50,440 nt of DNA from Tubiluchus corallicola (Eukaryota; Priapulida; Priapulimorpha; Priapulimorphida; Tubiluchidae), in contig JAQGDQ010000011.1 of NCBI GenBank assembly GCA_030141605.1, positions 250,001-300,440 of the forward strand. Direction: 5' to 3'. The position numbers and the translations under genes are program-made. The notes under the pieces are model-generated. The model was not told the origin of the DNA. It ran no database searches and saw only the letters and a program-made list of their open reading frames with translations. Shown here piece by piece: positions 33,601 through 45,600 of this stretch (within the stretch, counting starts at the first letter, position 1; the number at the start of each line of letters is the position of its first letter).

Positions 33601-36600
33601 CACCTGTATCTAGTAAACACATTGCTTAAGAACAAGCACTGTGCCTCTCAGTTCAAAGGTGTTTGGTTGTGACGTTCGAGAGTTCATGCTTCAGTACAGC
33701 GGTAAACTTTAAATTTACCGAGTTTTTGCATATCACATTGAATGTTTGTGCTGTTCAAAATTATGTTCAGTTGTGACGTCACCTCTAGTTGGGCTTGCCC
33801 CGTTAATTGAGTTTTAAACCTATTATTTAATTATTAGCAAAGCTTTTGTATTATCACAGGTATTAAATGTATACTTTTATGGTACTTCAAACTGGGGGAA
33901 GGATATGAAAAATAATAGTGTTTTCCTTTAAGGTTAGTTAAATATGCACTTATTTCAAAATGTTTTTCTCGGAGGCAGTAATTTCGCTACATACGTCTTG
34001 CTCTAAAATTAAAGAATGAGTTTCACTAAATTTACACCAAAGATTTCCATAGCTTTTCAAGTATTCTAGTATAAATTCTATTAAAACTGCAATTATTAAT
34101 GTTTGTTTGCTAAAAGTTTATGTACTTGCAGGTTGAACGTGTTCAGTCTTGGAGCAGAGGCAGGTCTTTCCAACATGGAAGAAAGTTAGGGTCAGTGAAT
34201 CGCTCACATGAGGTAGGCAATGATTGTTATTGGTTTCTTTTTACCATGTGAAATAAATTTGCATTGAAGTAAAATTATTACAAGACCTCACCATATTGTG
34301 TTGCATAGACATTTCTATCAAATATTTTTTCGTCTATTTTTATTCGTTCATTCGTTTTTTGTTCATTCTTTAATTCTTTTGGTTAACCACTCATAGATTT
34401 TTTATTATCATTTCTTACTCGTTAATTTAAATTCTTATTTATTCATTTAATTCTTAACTTGTTCGTTCATTTTTTACTCTATTGCATTCGTTCATTTATC
34501 TGTCTGTCCATCCATTCATTTTATTTATTCATTTCCTTGCTCTTTCTACGAATTTCCTTGAGCGTCACTTATTTGTTCCTTCATTTATTCATGCATTCAG
34601 TCAATCAGTTAGTCATTCATTGATTTATTTATGCGTGCATTCACCTATCACTACATTGATTTATTTACGTATTTATTTGTTCAATTGTGTATTTATTTCT
34701 TTATTCATTCGCTCACTCATTCAGTCATTCATCTAGTCATCGATTTATTGTTTCGCCCTACTACATTTGTTACGGGAACCAAACTATTGATTTTGTATTT
34801 CCCTGGTCTAAAACTGAAAAGATTCATTAATCTGGTTCATTTGGGTAATTATAAGCACTTAACCAGTCCACTTGTGTACATTGTCTGTGGAGTGCCTGGA
34901 TGCAAGGGGAGGGAGGTTATTAAGCTAATAATAGAAGGCAATTCCATTTGAACATTTTTATATGGTAAATAGGCATAGCAGGAACGCGATTGTGATCACA
35001 GCTGGGTGCCTGTTTGCGTGCATAAGCAATTAGCAGCTCATTATATCAACTCCCTTAGTTACAACGTTTATAACGATTAACAGGAATTGCATTAATCCGT
35101 ACATTAAGAGTTCCTGTACTGAATATAACAGGTTTAGAAAGACTGTGGTCCGGTGAGGGCAGCAGCCCGAGGGTCTGGTGTCACAGTGTCAATGATATCC
35201 TGACAGTGACAGTTGCACTAAGTTCAGCTGACGTTGTGTTTTGAGTGCTCAAGTGTTGTTAAATTTTCGTTTTGTTTCAATATGCATCTTTGTGTTAATG
35301 CATTTGTTACACCTCCGAGAAGGTCCAGTTTTAAAGATGTACGTATTATTGATGTCTGTAATTTTCTGTTGTTGTACATAAGAGATAAGTAAATTTATTT
35401 TTTTATTTTTAGTCAAGCTTGAACATTATGATAATATCTATATTATGTTATATTACTAAATAAAGTCTACGTCATTAGACGTAGATTTTGCGTTATACAA
35501 CCGCGTCTCTTAATCTTTATGTTAATTTTACTATCTCAAGTTACTAATTTTTTTTTATTGATTTCTGCTGCATATCCGGAAAAAAAGAACTACGCCCACG
35601 AGTAAGTGTGGCAGATTGAACAATTTTGCTTCATAAAATTAAGCGTTCTTTTTTTACTTAAAACTCAATATTATTAAATAAAACAGATAGTAATATCTGT
35701 TTTAATAATAATAAAATATAATATAATAGATCATAATAAAACAGATAAAATAGTTATATTAGTAATTAATGCGTTTAAAACACATCATTATGTAGTTGTT
35801 AGTGCAGTATTTGACAGATTATGTCATAAATAAATGCTGCTGGTTGTTATCTATTTAGAGTATATAAAATAGTTTATGAAACCTGTTAAAGTTAAGTAAG
35901 ATTCTATTACATAAAATATTTCATACGTTATGTCATAAGTAAATACTGTTAGGTGCTTATCTATTTGAGCGTATACTACCTACCTGTTAAATTATTTAGG
36001 AGTCTGCAAGTAGTCTTGAGAGATCTGTAAGTTGTCTTGAGTGACCTTTTTGGCGTGTCTATTGTGAAAGGCCCTGGATTCAAATTCCAAACTAACAATG
36101 AAATTCATTTTTTGCTTCCAGCTAAAAATTATGGTTCTGAAACTTCATTCATTAATGAATATTAAAATCCATTTATTTCCTTTTTAAAGGTTAACACAAT
36201 GTTTTGTCTGTTTACTTGACAAATCAGTGGTTATCAGTGAACTTGCAAGTTTATTTCTTACGATACAAACTGAGTCAAACTTGTTGTGAATTTTATTGTG
36301 TTTTAAATAAAGTCGATTTGATGACATTTTGCAGTCGTTGGCCTGTCAGAGATACAATTTGGAAGTGCCCCAGCAGCAAACGTCCAAGAGGCCCACCACA
36401 AGTGCAGCTAATCTCACAGTTTCCTCGGAGAGCCTTCAGGGTGATAAGAATCTCCGGACAAGGGGAAGGGTGGCCGGTTGGGCAGTGAGTTTTGAGAGAT
36501 TGCTAGAGGACGACGTCGGGCAACTTGTATTTACGGTTAGTTTCCTTCCCATTTTTCTGCCTTCTTGACTAAGTTTTTGACTTACTAATTAACGCACAGC

Positions 36601-39600
36601 TTTTTCTTCTGGGAAGTGTTTCCTTTACTACAAAATAGACATGTGAATAGTGTGTGAAGGGCAAAATAGTCTACTGTTTTAGCTAGACTACACAAAAGAT
36701 ACAAAAACATTCTTTTGGCAGTAAGAATGAATAAGACTGGCTCAAACACTGTCGATAATAAAATGTAAGTTTTGTAAACTTGCATACAAGCATTGATTTT
36801 TTCAAACCACACTTGACCAAAATATCAAAATGTAAACAGTTGAACTGCACTGCGTTTTATTTGAATTGCGGATCCTTTAGATGACAGGGTTAATGCCACC
36901 ATGAGTTTACTACACAGTCACTTAATACTAGTGGTTCTTGATGCAGTCACAATAGCTCCCCAATCCAACATTGCCACTTATCATTAATTTTCACTAACAC
37001 TAGAGTAATTATCAACTAATTGGACTAATTAGACTAATTTTTATGATTAATTTAGAACTTACAGTGATTTAAAAAAACGAACAACTTATTTCATCACTGA
37101 TATCTAGTAAGCTACCGTGATCCAGGGAATGAATCGTGGAAAATTTGTAATTACTGATTATGATAAATGTTTAGATTCAGTTTCAGTTCTTCTGCAGCAT
37201 GTCAACTCTATCTGTATTTGATGCAGCTGTTTTTTAAACTTTGCTGTTTTGTAAATTTGCAGGATTTTCTCAAAAAGGAATTCAGCGAGGAAAACATCAT
37301 TTTCTGGAAGATGGTTGACGATTACAAGAAGATTACAGACATTGAGGAGGTAAATTGTTATTTTCTGCACATATTTATTGTAAATTTTTCTTATACGAGT
37401 ACGTACTGTATACTGTTTTGCTTTTTTTTTGGAATAGTCACTTATGGTGCCCTTATTTACTTTTCGCAGTTTGTCATAATATAAATTATAGTGTCATAAG
37501 TGGCAGCAAAATTGACAGGGAGTTACTAAACTTGAATAATGTAGTACAAAGCCTCTGATAACTTAAATATGTGCTTTGATTATTGCGTTTCAGATTTGTC
37601 GTATCTTTCACACTCATCGTCGTGCGGATGTGTAAGAATACTAAATTTTAAAATCTGACTTAAATGTGTTCACGTTTTTCTGTTTAGAGGGCAAAAAGGG
37701 CGAAGGAAATCTACAATCGTTTTGTCTCGCATACGGCATCGGAGTCTGTCAATGTCGACGCTGTCGCCCGGTCAAAGGTAGAAAATGGTCTCGCTCGTCC
37801 GCAAGCCGACACCTTCAATGCTGCAGAGAAACAAGTAATTCTGTCTTTTTTATTACTAGCATGAAAACATTTGATATTTGATAAGGCTGCATAAGAGAAT
37901 ACAATCATTTCCTAGTATGCTACTAACTGTTTAGTATGACTCGCAGTGCTTGGTGATAGTTGCTGAAGCTTTACTTATACAACAGATAAAACAGTTTTAT
38001 AAACTTGCTTATTACTGAATTGAAATCATTTTCTTTGGCATGATTTGCGGCCTAAACTGGTTCTTATTTTCTGCTTGCTCTTGGATGAGATTCCGCAGCT
38101 CATAATTAAAGTTTACTGTGTGCTAGGGGTGAGCATTGAACATTCGAATTCAATTCGAAAGAGTTTTTTAAGTTCAAATTCAAGTACACACGTTCTTTAT
38201 CATTAAGATGTTCGAGACACCGTGCTATCAGCACCCTTAAACTGCAATTTTTGTGCAGAATAAAATCAAGTAATATGCGTGATCTTTGTGAGACCGTTTT
38301 TTATTAATGATTCGAAAACCTTTAAAACTGAATTCCATTCAGATCTGAAATCTTGAAATTTGCTTGATTCAAGTTCGAAAGTCAAAAATCAATATGATTC
38401 GAATACTGATGATTCGAATATGATTTCTGATAGAGAATGATCACCCCTGTTGTTTACATGGAAAGCCAGCTTCTAGCAGTTGAAATTTTCATGTTTTTAT
38501 AGACTGTTTGTCTTGAATGGTATTTCTATTTGTGCACTCATAAATAACTACAAGCTCTGTCTTTTGATTTTGAATTTTTTTTCGTGCCTTCAGTGTCACA
38601 AATATACTGATTATTTCTATTGGCTTAATTTTTAGCATAGAAAATAATATTTTCTGCTGAAACAGGTTTATTATTTGCTGTTATCTTTGCTAACATTAAA
38701 TGACTTTATTTTTTATGTCATTTTAGTATTTTTGCCATCTCACTAGGTGTACCACATGATGAAGTTCGACTGCTACACGCGATTTATCAAAGACGATTTG
38801 TACAAAGATTGCCTTTTGTGCGAGATAGAGAGCCGACCATTGCCGTACGAAGAGGACAAGAGTTGCTCCGGAACACCAAGATTGAGAAACAAGAAGAAGT
38901 CGAAGGAGGAGGATGAAAGGCGAAAGAGCTTGCTTCCACTTTTTGGTCATAAAAGTATGTATGCTGTTGTCTACAAACTGACTTACTGTAACAGTTGTCT
39001 TTCTTGATGTTGAGCAACAATGTTGACAATTTCATAATAATTATAAAATCTATGCAAAATTCACAGTTTCTTCTGCTAAACTAACAAGAACGCCACTTGT
39101 ACGTACATCGTAGAAATGAAGACGCCAACAAGCGAACAGCTTCACGGCAACAACGTGCGTCACCCCAAATAGTAGCATTTTATAAATTTAGTTCAAGCTT
39201 CCAGCCTACCACGTGCAAACAGTTTTTCGGTTGGTTTTGCCAGGCTTAGTTGTATTGCTTAATATACTGCGGCGTTCATTGGACAAAAGTGACAATTTAT
39301 AAAAACAAATTTTTACCGGTCGTTGCGACTGTATTTGTTTAAAAAACTCGAATCAAAACAGAATTTTGTAAAGTTTCGGTCGAATTTCTTAGAAAAAATC
39401 ACGGAAACAAAATTTTACTGAATTTTTTTTCTACTAATGAAACGAAAAGAAAATTTGTTTCAGTTCAGTAACCGAAATCCGGCTGATTTTCGGTGCAACA
39501 CCCCTACTACACAGTAGTCGATGTTAGCAATAAGAGCTTAATAAAAATTTTCTATTGCTTTTGTCACATATTTCTAAAAAAAGTGGTCTTATTCAATTTT

Positions 39601-42600
39601 CTTAACAATACTTTCTGTGGGAGTAATTCCAGATCGTGTCTAAATTGCTCTGGTTTTATTATCCATGGTTTTTTAAGTGGCTTATCAATTGCATTTCCAT
39701 GTTAGCTAGGAAAATAGTAAAATAAAGTAAAGAAATCTTTTTCAAAGCAATTTTCACATTATTCAGTGTAAACGTAACTCTTCATTTTGTGTTTCAGAAG
39801 CTAAAAAAGCAAAAGGGAATGCAGACAGTGCAGTGTTGGGAGAAAGTTCTAACAGTCTGCAAGTTGGAATGAGCAGTCTGCCTCGCAATCTCTCCCTAGC
39901 TAGCTGTGATCTTGTTACGTTGGAGAAGTCCGTTTCGGCATCCTCCAGAGAGGTAAGAACTGTCATGATGAATTTTTTTTAACTAATGCACATCTGATTG
40001 ACAGGTTAATGCCATTACTTCATCATGACTGGTTAATGCTATTAGTTTATCATGACTGATTAAGGTTATTACTTCACCATTTGCTTTTGTGCAGTGAGTC
40101 TTTTTGGCATACTGTGTTTAACTCAGTCAAAGTTTAACTTTTTTCTTCTCTGTTTTGTCATACTAGCAAAACTCTTTTGGATTTGGCCAGATCATAAGTG
40201 CATTGTGACTAAAATGCTTTTCCCAGAATTTGGTATCGTTTTCCTTTTCAGGGTTTTGAAAAGTATTAGAATGATTCTACCAAGAGGCAGACGCCATTTG
40301 TGGTGTCAGTATAAACTGCTGTAGAGATTTTATCCATAAAATATCCCAGAAACTCAATTTTATTCAATAAGTTTGAGAAACACAGAAAAACGCTGCCAAT
40401 ACTTTCCCTTATTTATTCCGTTAGTTATTAATATAGATCCATGATCTAATGCTGTGTTACTTCTTGTCTTATTTCACAGTGTCTAATGAACTTGTCCGTT
40501 TCAGTCACTAACATCACTCGGCAGGTTGTCTTCATCCGGCGACCTTGGCATGAAATTCTGCCGTATCATTCTTCCAAATGATATAACCAGCGTTATACAG
40601 GCTAAACCAGGTATGTACCTGAGGTGCACTGATGCTTTATGACAAATCTTAGTTGAGACTTTGCATGACAATTATCCTTGTTTCTCTCTACAAGTAAATT
40701 TATCCCTTTTCAGTAACTTCTGTATGTTTTGTACTGATATTACATAGAACAGTTCGGCACCTATGTAGACGTAAGTTGATGGCGAATGGCTGGTCACTTT
40801 ATGTTTTTTGGCCCTGATAAGTTAAACAGTACAGACCTGATTGATACAATATGCAATTGATAGATGACTGCTTAGAAAACTGCTTTGTGCCATAAGTACC
40901 AATTATTTTTCTGATTAATAGCGAATGTGTGCAGATCCTCCAATGACCGAAAAAAAGTTTCATCTTTGGTTCTGCACTGGGTTTCTGAACTCGCTAACAT
41001 GTTCGTTTCTTGGTAGTATGGTCCTGTTGAGTGTTAGATCTGGGTTGGCAGAGTACTACATTGCATAGTCGTTACATTAAGTTGTATATATGTCATCTTT
41101 TTGGGGGGTTGCATTAGTTATTATTAAACATTTCTAATTTGTTATTTCAATTTGTAGTAAAAAAATGATAAAAAGTTCCACTTAATGTGCCTTTCTGGGA
41201 GCCTAAAAGTGAAATTCAAATTTTTATAGGACAAACAGTGAAGACGGTCGTCACAAAAATGCTGGAAAAGAAAAAACTAGGTTTTGTGCAGTCTTTTGAT
41301 GTCGTGTACAAGGATTCTGGACAGGTACGGTGTCGTAGTGACTTCCTTCCATTTGAATGCGCATTGAGATTATGTTCGAAACTATTTAAAAACTGTTTTT
41401 TATTGGCATTCATTAAACCACATGACTGTGATGTCATATTGTGCCATAACATCAGTCATTTTCAGAATCACGTGATGTCTTTTATACTAAAATATCTCAG
41501 TTATTTTTTGTTCATGCTAAATGGCTTCTACATGAGTCTGGGAAAGACAGAAGTTGAGCATCTTGCTCCACTAACTTTTCATCATTTGTCTGTTAGTGTC
41601 ACAAGAGACAGAAAATGCTTAAATTATGTTTTCCTGAAATTTTGTGGCAGTTGTGCTGGCTGAAAGCTAACACATTAGTTGGTACCTTGAAATCAAGTTT
41701 CAACTCAGCAAATCAACGAAACTGACAAACAGCATGGAAGCACATGTTTACAGTTCATTTAATTAGGCCTAGTGCTGTGCCTTTTAACGTGGAACTTTTG
41801 AGTCCAAAAATGTGTTGTCTTCTGCATGACTTCATTTATGATTAGAAAAATACAAAATGTTATTCATTAAAATTGACTAATGACTTTGCAAGTCATTTGA
41901 GAAACCTGCTTTAGTTGGTTTTATTATAATCTTATTGTAGCATATGCAGTTTGGTAATTAATATCTTAATCCAGTGATGTTCTTGCATGCATATTTTTAA
42001 TAAAGCTGTTTTGTCACAGAACTTCGCTTGACAAAAGTCCATCTTCGTGCAAGTTGTTATGAAGTAGATGAAAAATTCTGCAATTATTTTACACATGTAC
42101 GCATGTGCGTTACCGTTTATATCAGTAATAATTATTGTTTCTAATTTCAAGGTGTTGGATCAAAATCAAGACATCAGTTTGTTCGCTTCACTGGAACTAC
42201 AAGTCGAGAGACGGATTGTTTTCTCAGCCGATTTGCCAAACGATCGAACCGTTGGAGCCCGTGTGCATGCTGATCGCACGATCGCCGATGTTCTTCCGTC
42301 ATTGCTGCACAAGTATGGGCTACAAGTAGAGGATGTAAAAGTGTACAAGGTAGATTCAGAACTGTTTTCTAATTTCGTGTTGTGCATTGTACGTTGTCTG
42401 TAATCTTGAGTTTCAAGTTTATCAATAAGTGATTATTTTATTAAACTAAATTTTGACCAAAAAATGAATGTGAAAACGGCTAGAATTGAACCGACTACCT
42501 TTGGATTACAAAGCTCATCACAAGGACTATATTGTCTGGTGGGGTTGTATTTGTAAACCAGAGTTAGTTGGTTGTTCAAACCTAAGCTCAGGACCAATTT

Positions 42601-45600
42601 GTTCACACTTTTTCCTTTTTTTAAAGTTTTATTTTGAAAATAATAGAATATGCCTAGAATACAGTCAGTGGAATCCTTTCTGTCATGTTCCTTAGTGATT
42701 TTTTTAGCTATCACAATATCTGCTTGTTTTGAGCTCATTTTAACAGCGTTTGCGAGTCTTTATTAATGGTCTAATTTCATTTTGCTAATTGTTTTACGTG
42801 TTATATTTCAGGAAGGAAGTGACTTTCCTTTAGATCCCTCTGGCAGCGCTGTCTCGGTCGAAGGCTGTAAACTGATTATTGTGAAAGTTGATTCTCCAAA
42901 AATTTCTGCTAAAACGGCTGCGACAAACAACAAGAAAAACAACGCGAAGCAGCAAAGTCGACCCATGAGTGCCATTAGCACTGGAAGCAACGTAAGTGCT
43001 GAAGTGGGCCGGTGGTGTGTGTAGTGCTTCATATTGCTATCGTATTTGCAAGCTCATCAGCATTAAGTGGGAAACATTTTCCTCTTCACCCCTATATGGG
43101 CAGATTTTTTGCATGTTGCACAGCTGTAGTTTCACGCAGGTACTTACCCTGTTGCATGTGCCAGATCTTCTAGTCTGCTTGTGAAACTGATAAAAACTTT
43201 GGTTAAAAAACTGACAAAAAAACTTTTGTTCGAAAGTGTTGCTAATAGAAAAACCGGTGAGAGGTCCTCATTAGATTCTGGGATTGAGATTTATATCAAT
43301 ATGCGTTTGCGCCCAGGCAACAAAACGGCAAAAATCGATATTGAACTGTGCAAGAGAACTGCAAGTCATTAAAATAACAGATCAGGAAAAAGTGCTTAAA
43401 TGTGCTACAAATTAATTACTATTTAGGCAAAGTGAAAAAAAAACTTAGATTTTAAAAAGACTGAAACAGAAATTTCAAGCAATTTCTGACAATTGTAAAT
43501 TACTAATTAATTTTTAAGTAGACGTTATCGACTTATATTTATCTGGTTGCAACCCTCGAAAGACTAATTTAATTGACTGTTAATAACGAAATCAACAAAA
43601 CAGTTCAAGTTCTACTGCATGGCATGATCAGCGTGGCTACAGCAGAAAGTCTGACTACATATAAAAACAGGTGTGATTGACAGGTGACGTTTACTATTGA
43701 AGTGAAATTTAGGTCACGGGACATACTAGTTTCCTTTTAAATGCCCTGGATTACAAAGGCAAAAATGCAAGGTGGTTTTATAAAGCTAAATTTAAATTGT
43801 TTGACAGTAACACAGTAACACAATGAAAGGCTCAAAAGATAGAGCAACAAGTACAACAATGTTGCTGCTTCTGCCATTTAACCTTCATAAACCATTTGGC
43901 TGTTAAGGCACTAACATTAACCACTTCTAATTCATTCTCTTTACTCTAATTAGAAGGCATGATGCAGATAAATTGAGATGTTTGTCAATAAAACTGAGCT
44001 GATTTGAAAAAAAAGTTGAGACAGCTAAAACAGTATTTGCCTTATTAAGTAGCTATTCTCCTGTTCATGTACTTTGCAATTAATGACGCTTTATATTTTT
44101 CCTTTAGGAGGAAGTTGAAAAATCGTCCATATGTGGAGCATTTTCCAGATGGACACCGGACAGGTCTCGTAATAAAACTAAGATGTCTCACGACTCCCGT
44201 ACAGGTGTGCATAGTTCTCCTGTTCTCAGGGTCAGGACGTACAGGAAGACTGATGATAGTGAAGGTGAGCTAGTAGAAGAGACTATGAAAATCTCTTAGT
44301 ACTTTCCCCACTCTTTAGTGGATTTGCGTATTCCCACTCTGCTTTGTGTAATTGTGTACAAGGCGATGAAGTAATTTAAAGTAAGTTTTGGTGTGCAGTC
44401 ATAGCTGACGTGTTTTGATACTCTCAGTTCATCTGTAATGACAAGATCTCATTCTTAAAACATTATGTTTTGTGCTTATGCAAATAATACCACTAAAGAG
44501 TGCATTTGTGAGCTTTAGTTTTTTTGTTTTTATGATAAAATCTATGCATTAATATAATACTTTTATGTCTAAGATACATTGATTTTTGATTTAAGTAAAA
44601 GTAAATATTTTCTTTATTGCCTAGTACAGTCAAACCTCGTTATAACACCGCCCTTTATAATGCCAACTTCACTTAATGCCCACATTTTAAGCAAAACAAA
44701 ATGTCTATATTTGCATAGAAATGTATGTATTGATGCACTTCTTTATAATGCCAAACTCGCCATAACACCAAGTTTTTGCAGTTCCAATGTAGGCGGTATA
44801 AAGAAGTTTTAACTGTATGTTCTAATTGTATTTGTAATATTCATTCAGCAATGCTTGATATGTTGGCTAAAGCCGTCAGTCACAGGATGGAAGACCAGCG
44901 AGGGCGCCTATCTGCCAAGGACTTGGAGATACCAGACTTCTTACGAGTGCCGACAGCTACACCTGGGAATAGGTAATTATTGTTAAATTTTAATTTACGT
45001 AAACAGTCACATATCAACAAGGCTTAGTCTCTTCGACTATAGTTTTTATTATATAGTTTCATGTGATATGATTTGCACATTATGTACCTTTGAAAAGCGT
45101 TTATTACAACGTGTCGTCATCTAGATAAATGCTTAAACTAATAAATGGCAATATGACTTTAATACGTTTTTGATTCAGACCAATGTATCAGTGTGGAAAC
45201 TTGTTATAGGTTGCCAGTAATGTAGACGTTTTTGGTAGCCTTTAACTTGCATTTAGTTTTTAAATTCTAACAGTCTGTAAAGGATTTTTTATTCGTAGAA
45301 GTTGAGTCACAGATCAGGCAAAATTTTTTCTGATTTCCGATTTTGTGTGTGTATCGACTGTTGGTCTCAAGCATTGTAAAAAGAGAAAACTGGATTTAGC
45401 AGTTTCAGGTATTCACTGAAGTATTTTTTTTCAGAGCAAGTGATAAATATGATGTAATGAAGCCCATTGAAAATATGAGCCAAGAGGGTCGCAGGTCGTG
45501 CCCCGAGCCACGAATGTCAGAAGCTGGAATGCTTGATGTACCTGGTGGAAAACTCAAGTGCATGGATCGTAGTTTTAGTCAGGACGGTGTGCTGCCATCT

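Noticed and set aside
34482-34951. Long open frames with His/Ser/Ile/Leu-rich chains
   Set aside because: Translations of a degenerate TTCA/TTAT repeat; composition artefact.
41187-41663. 158-codon plus-strand open frame
   Set aside because: Contains real RGS12 exon 41230-41324, but the rest is intron read-through past the donor at 41325.
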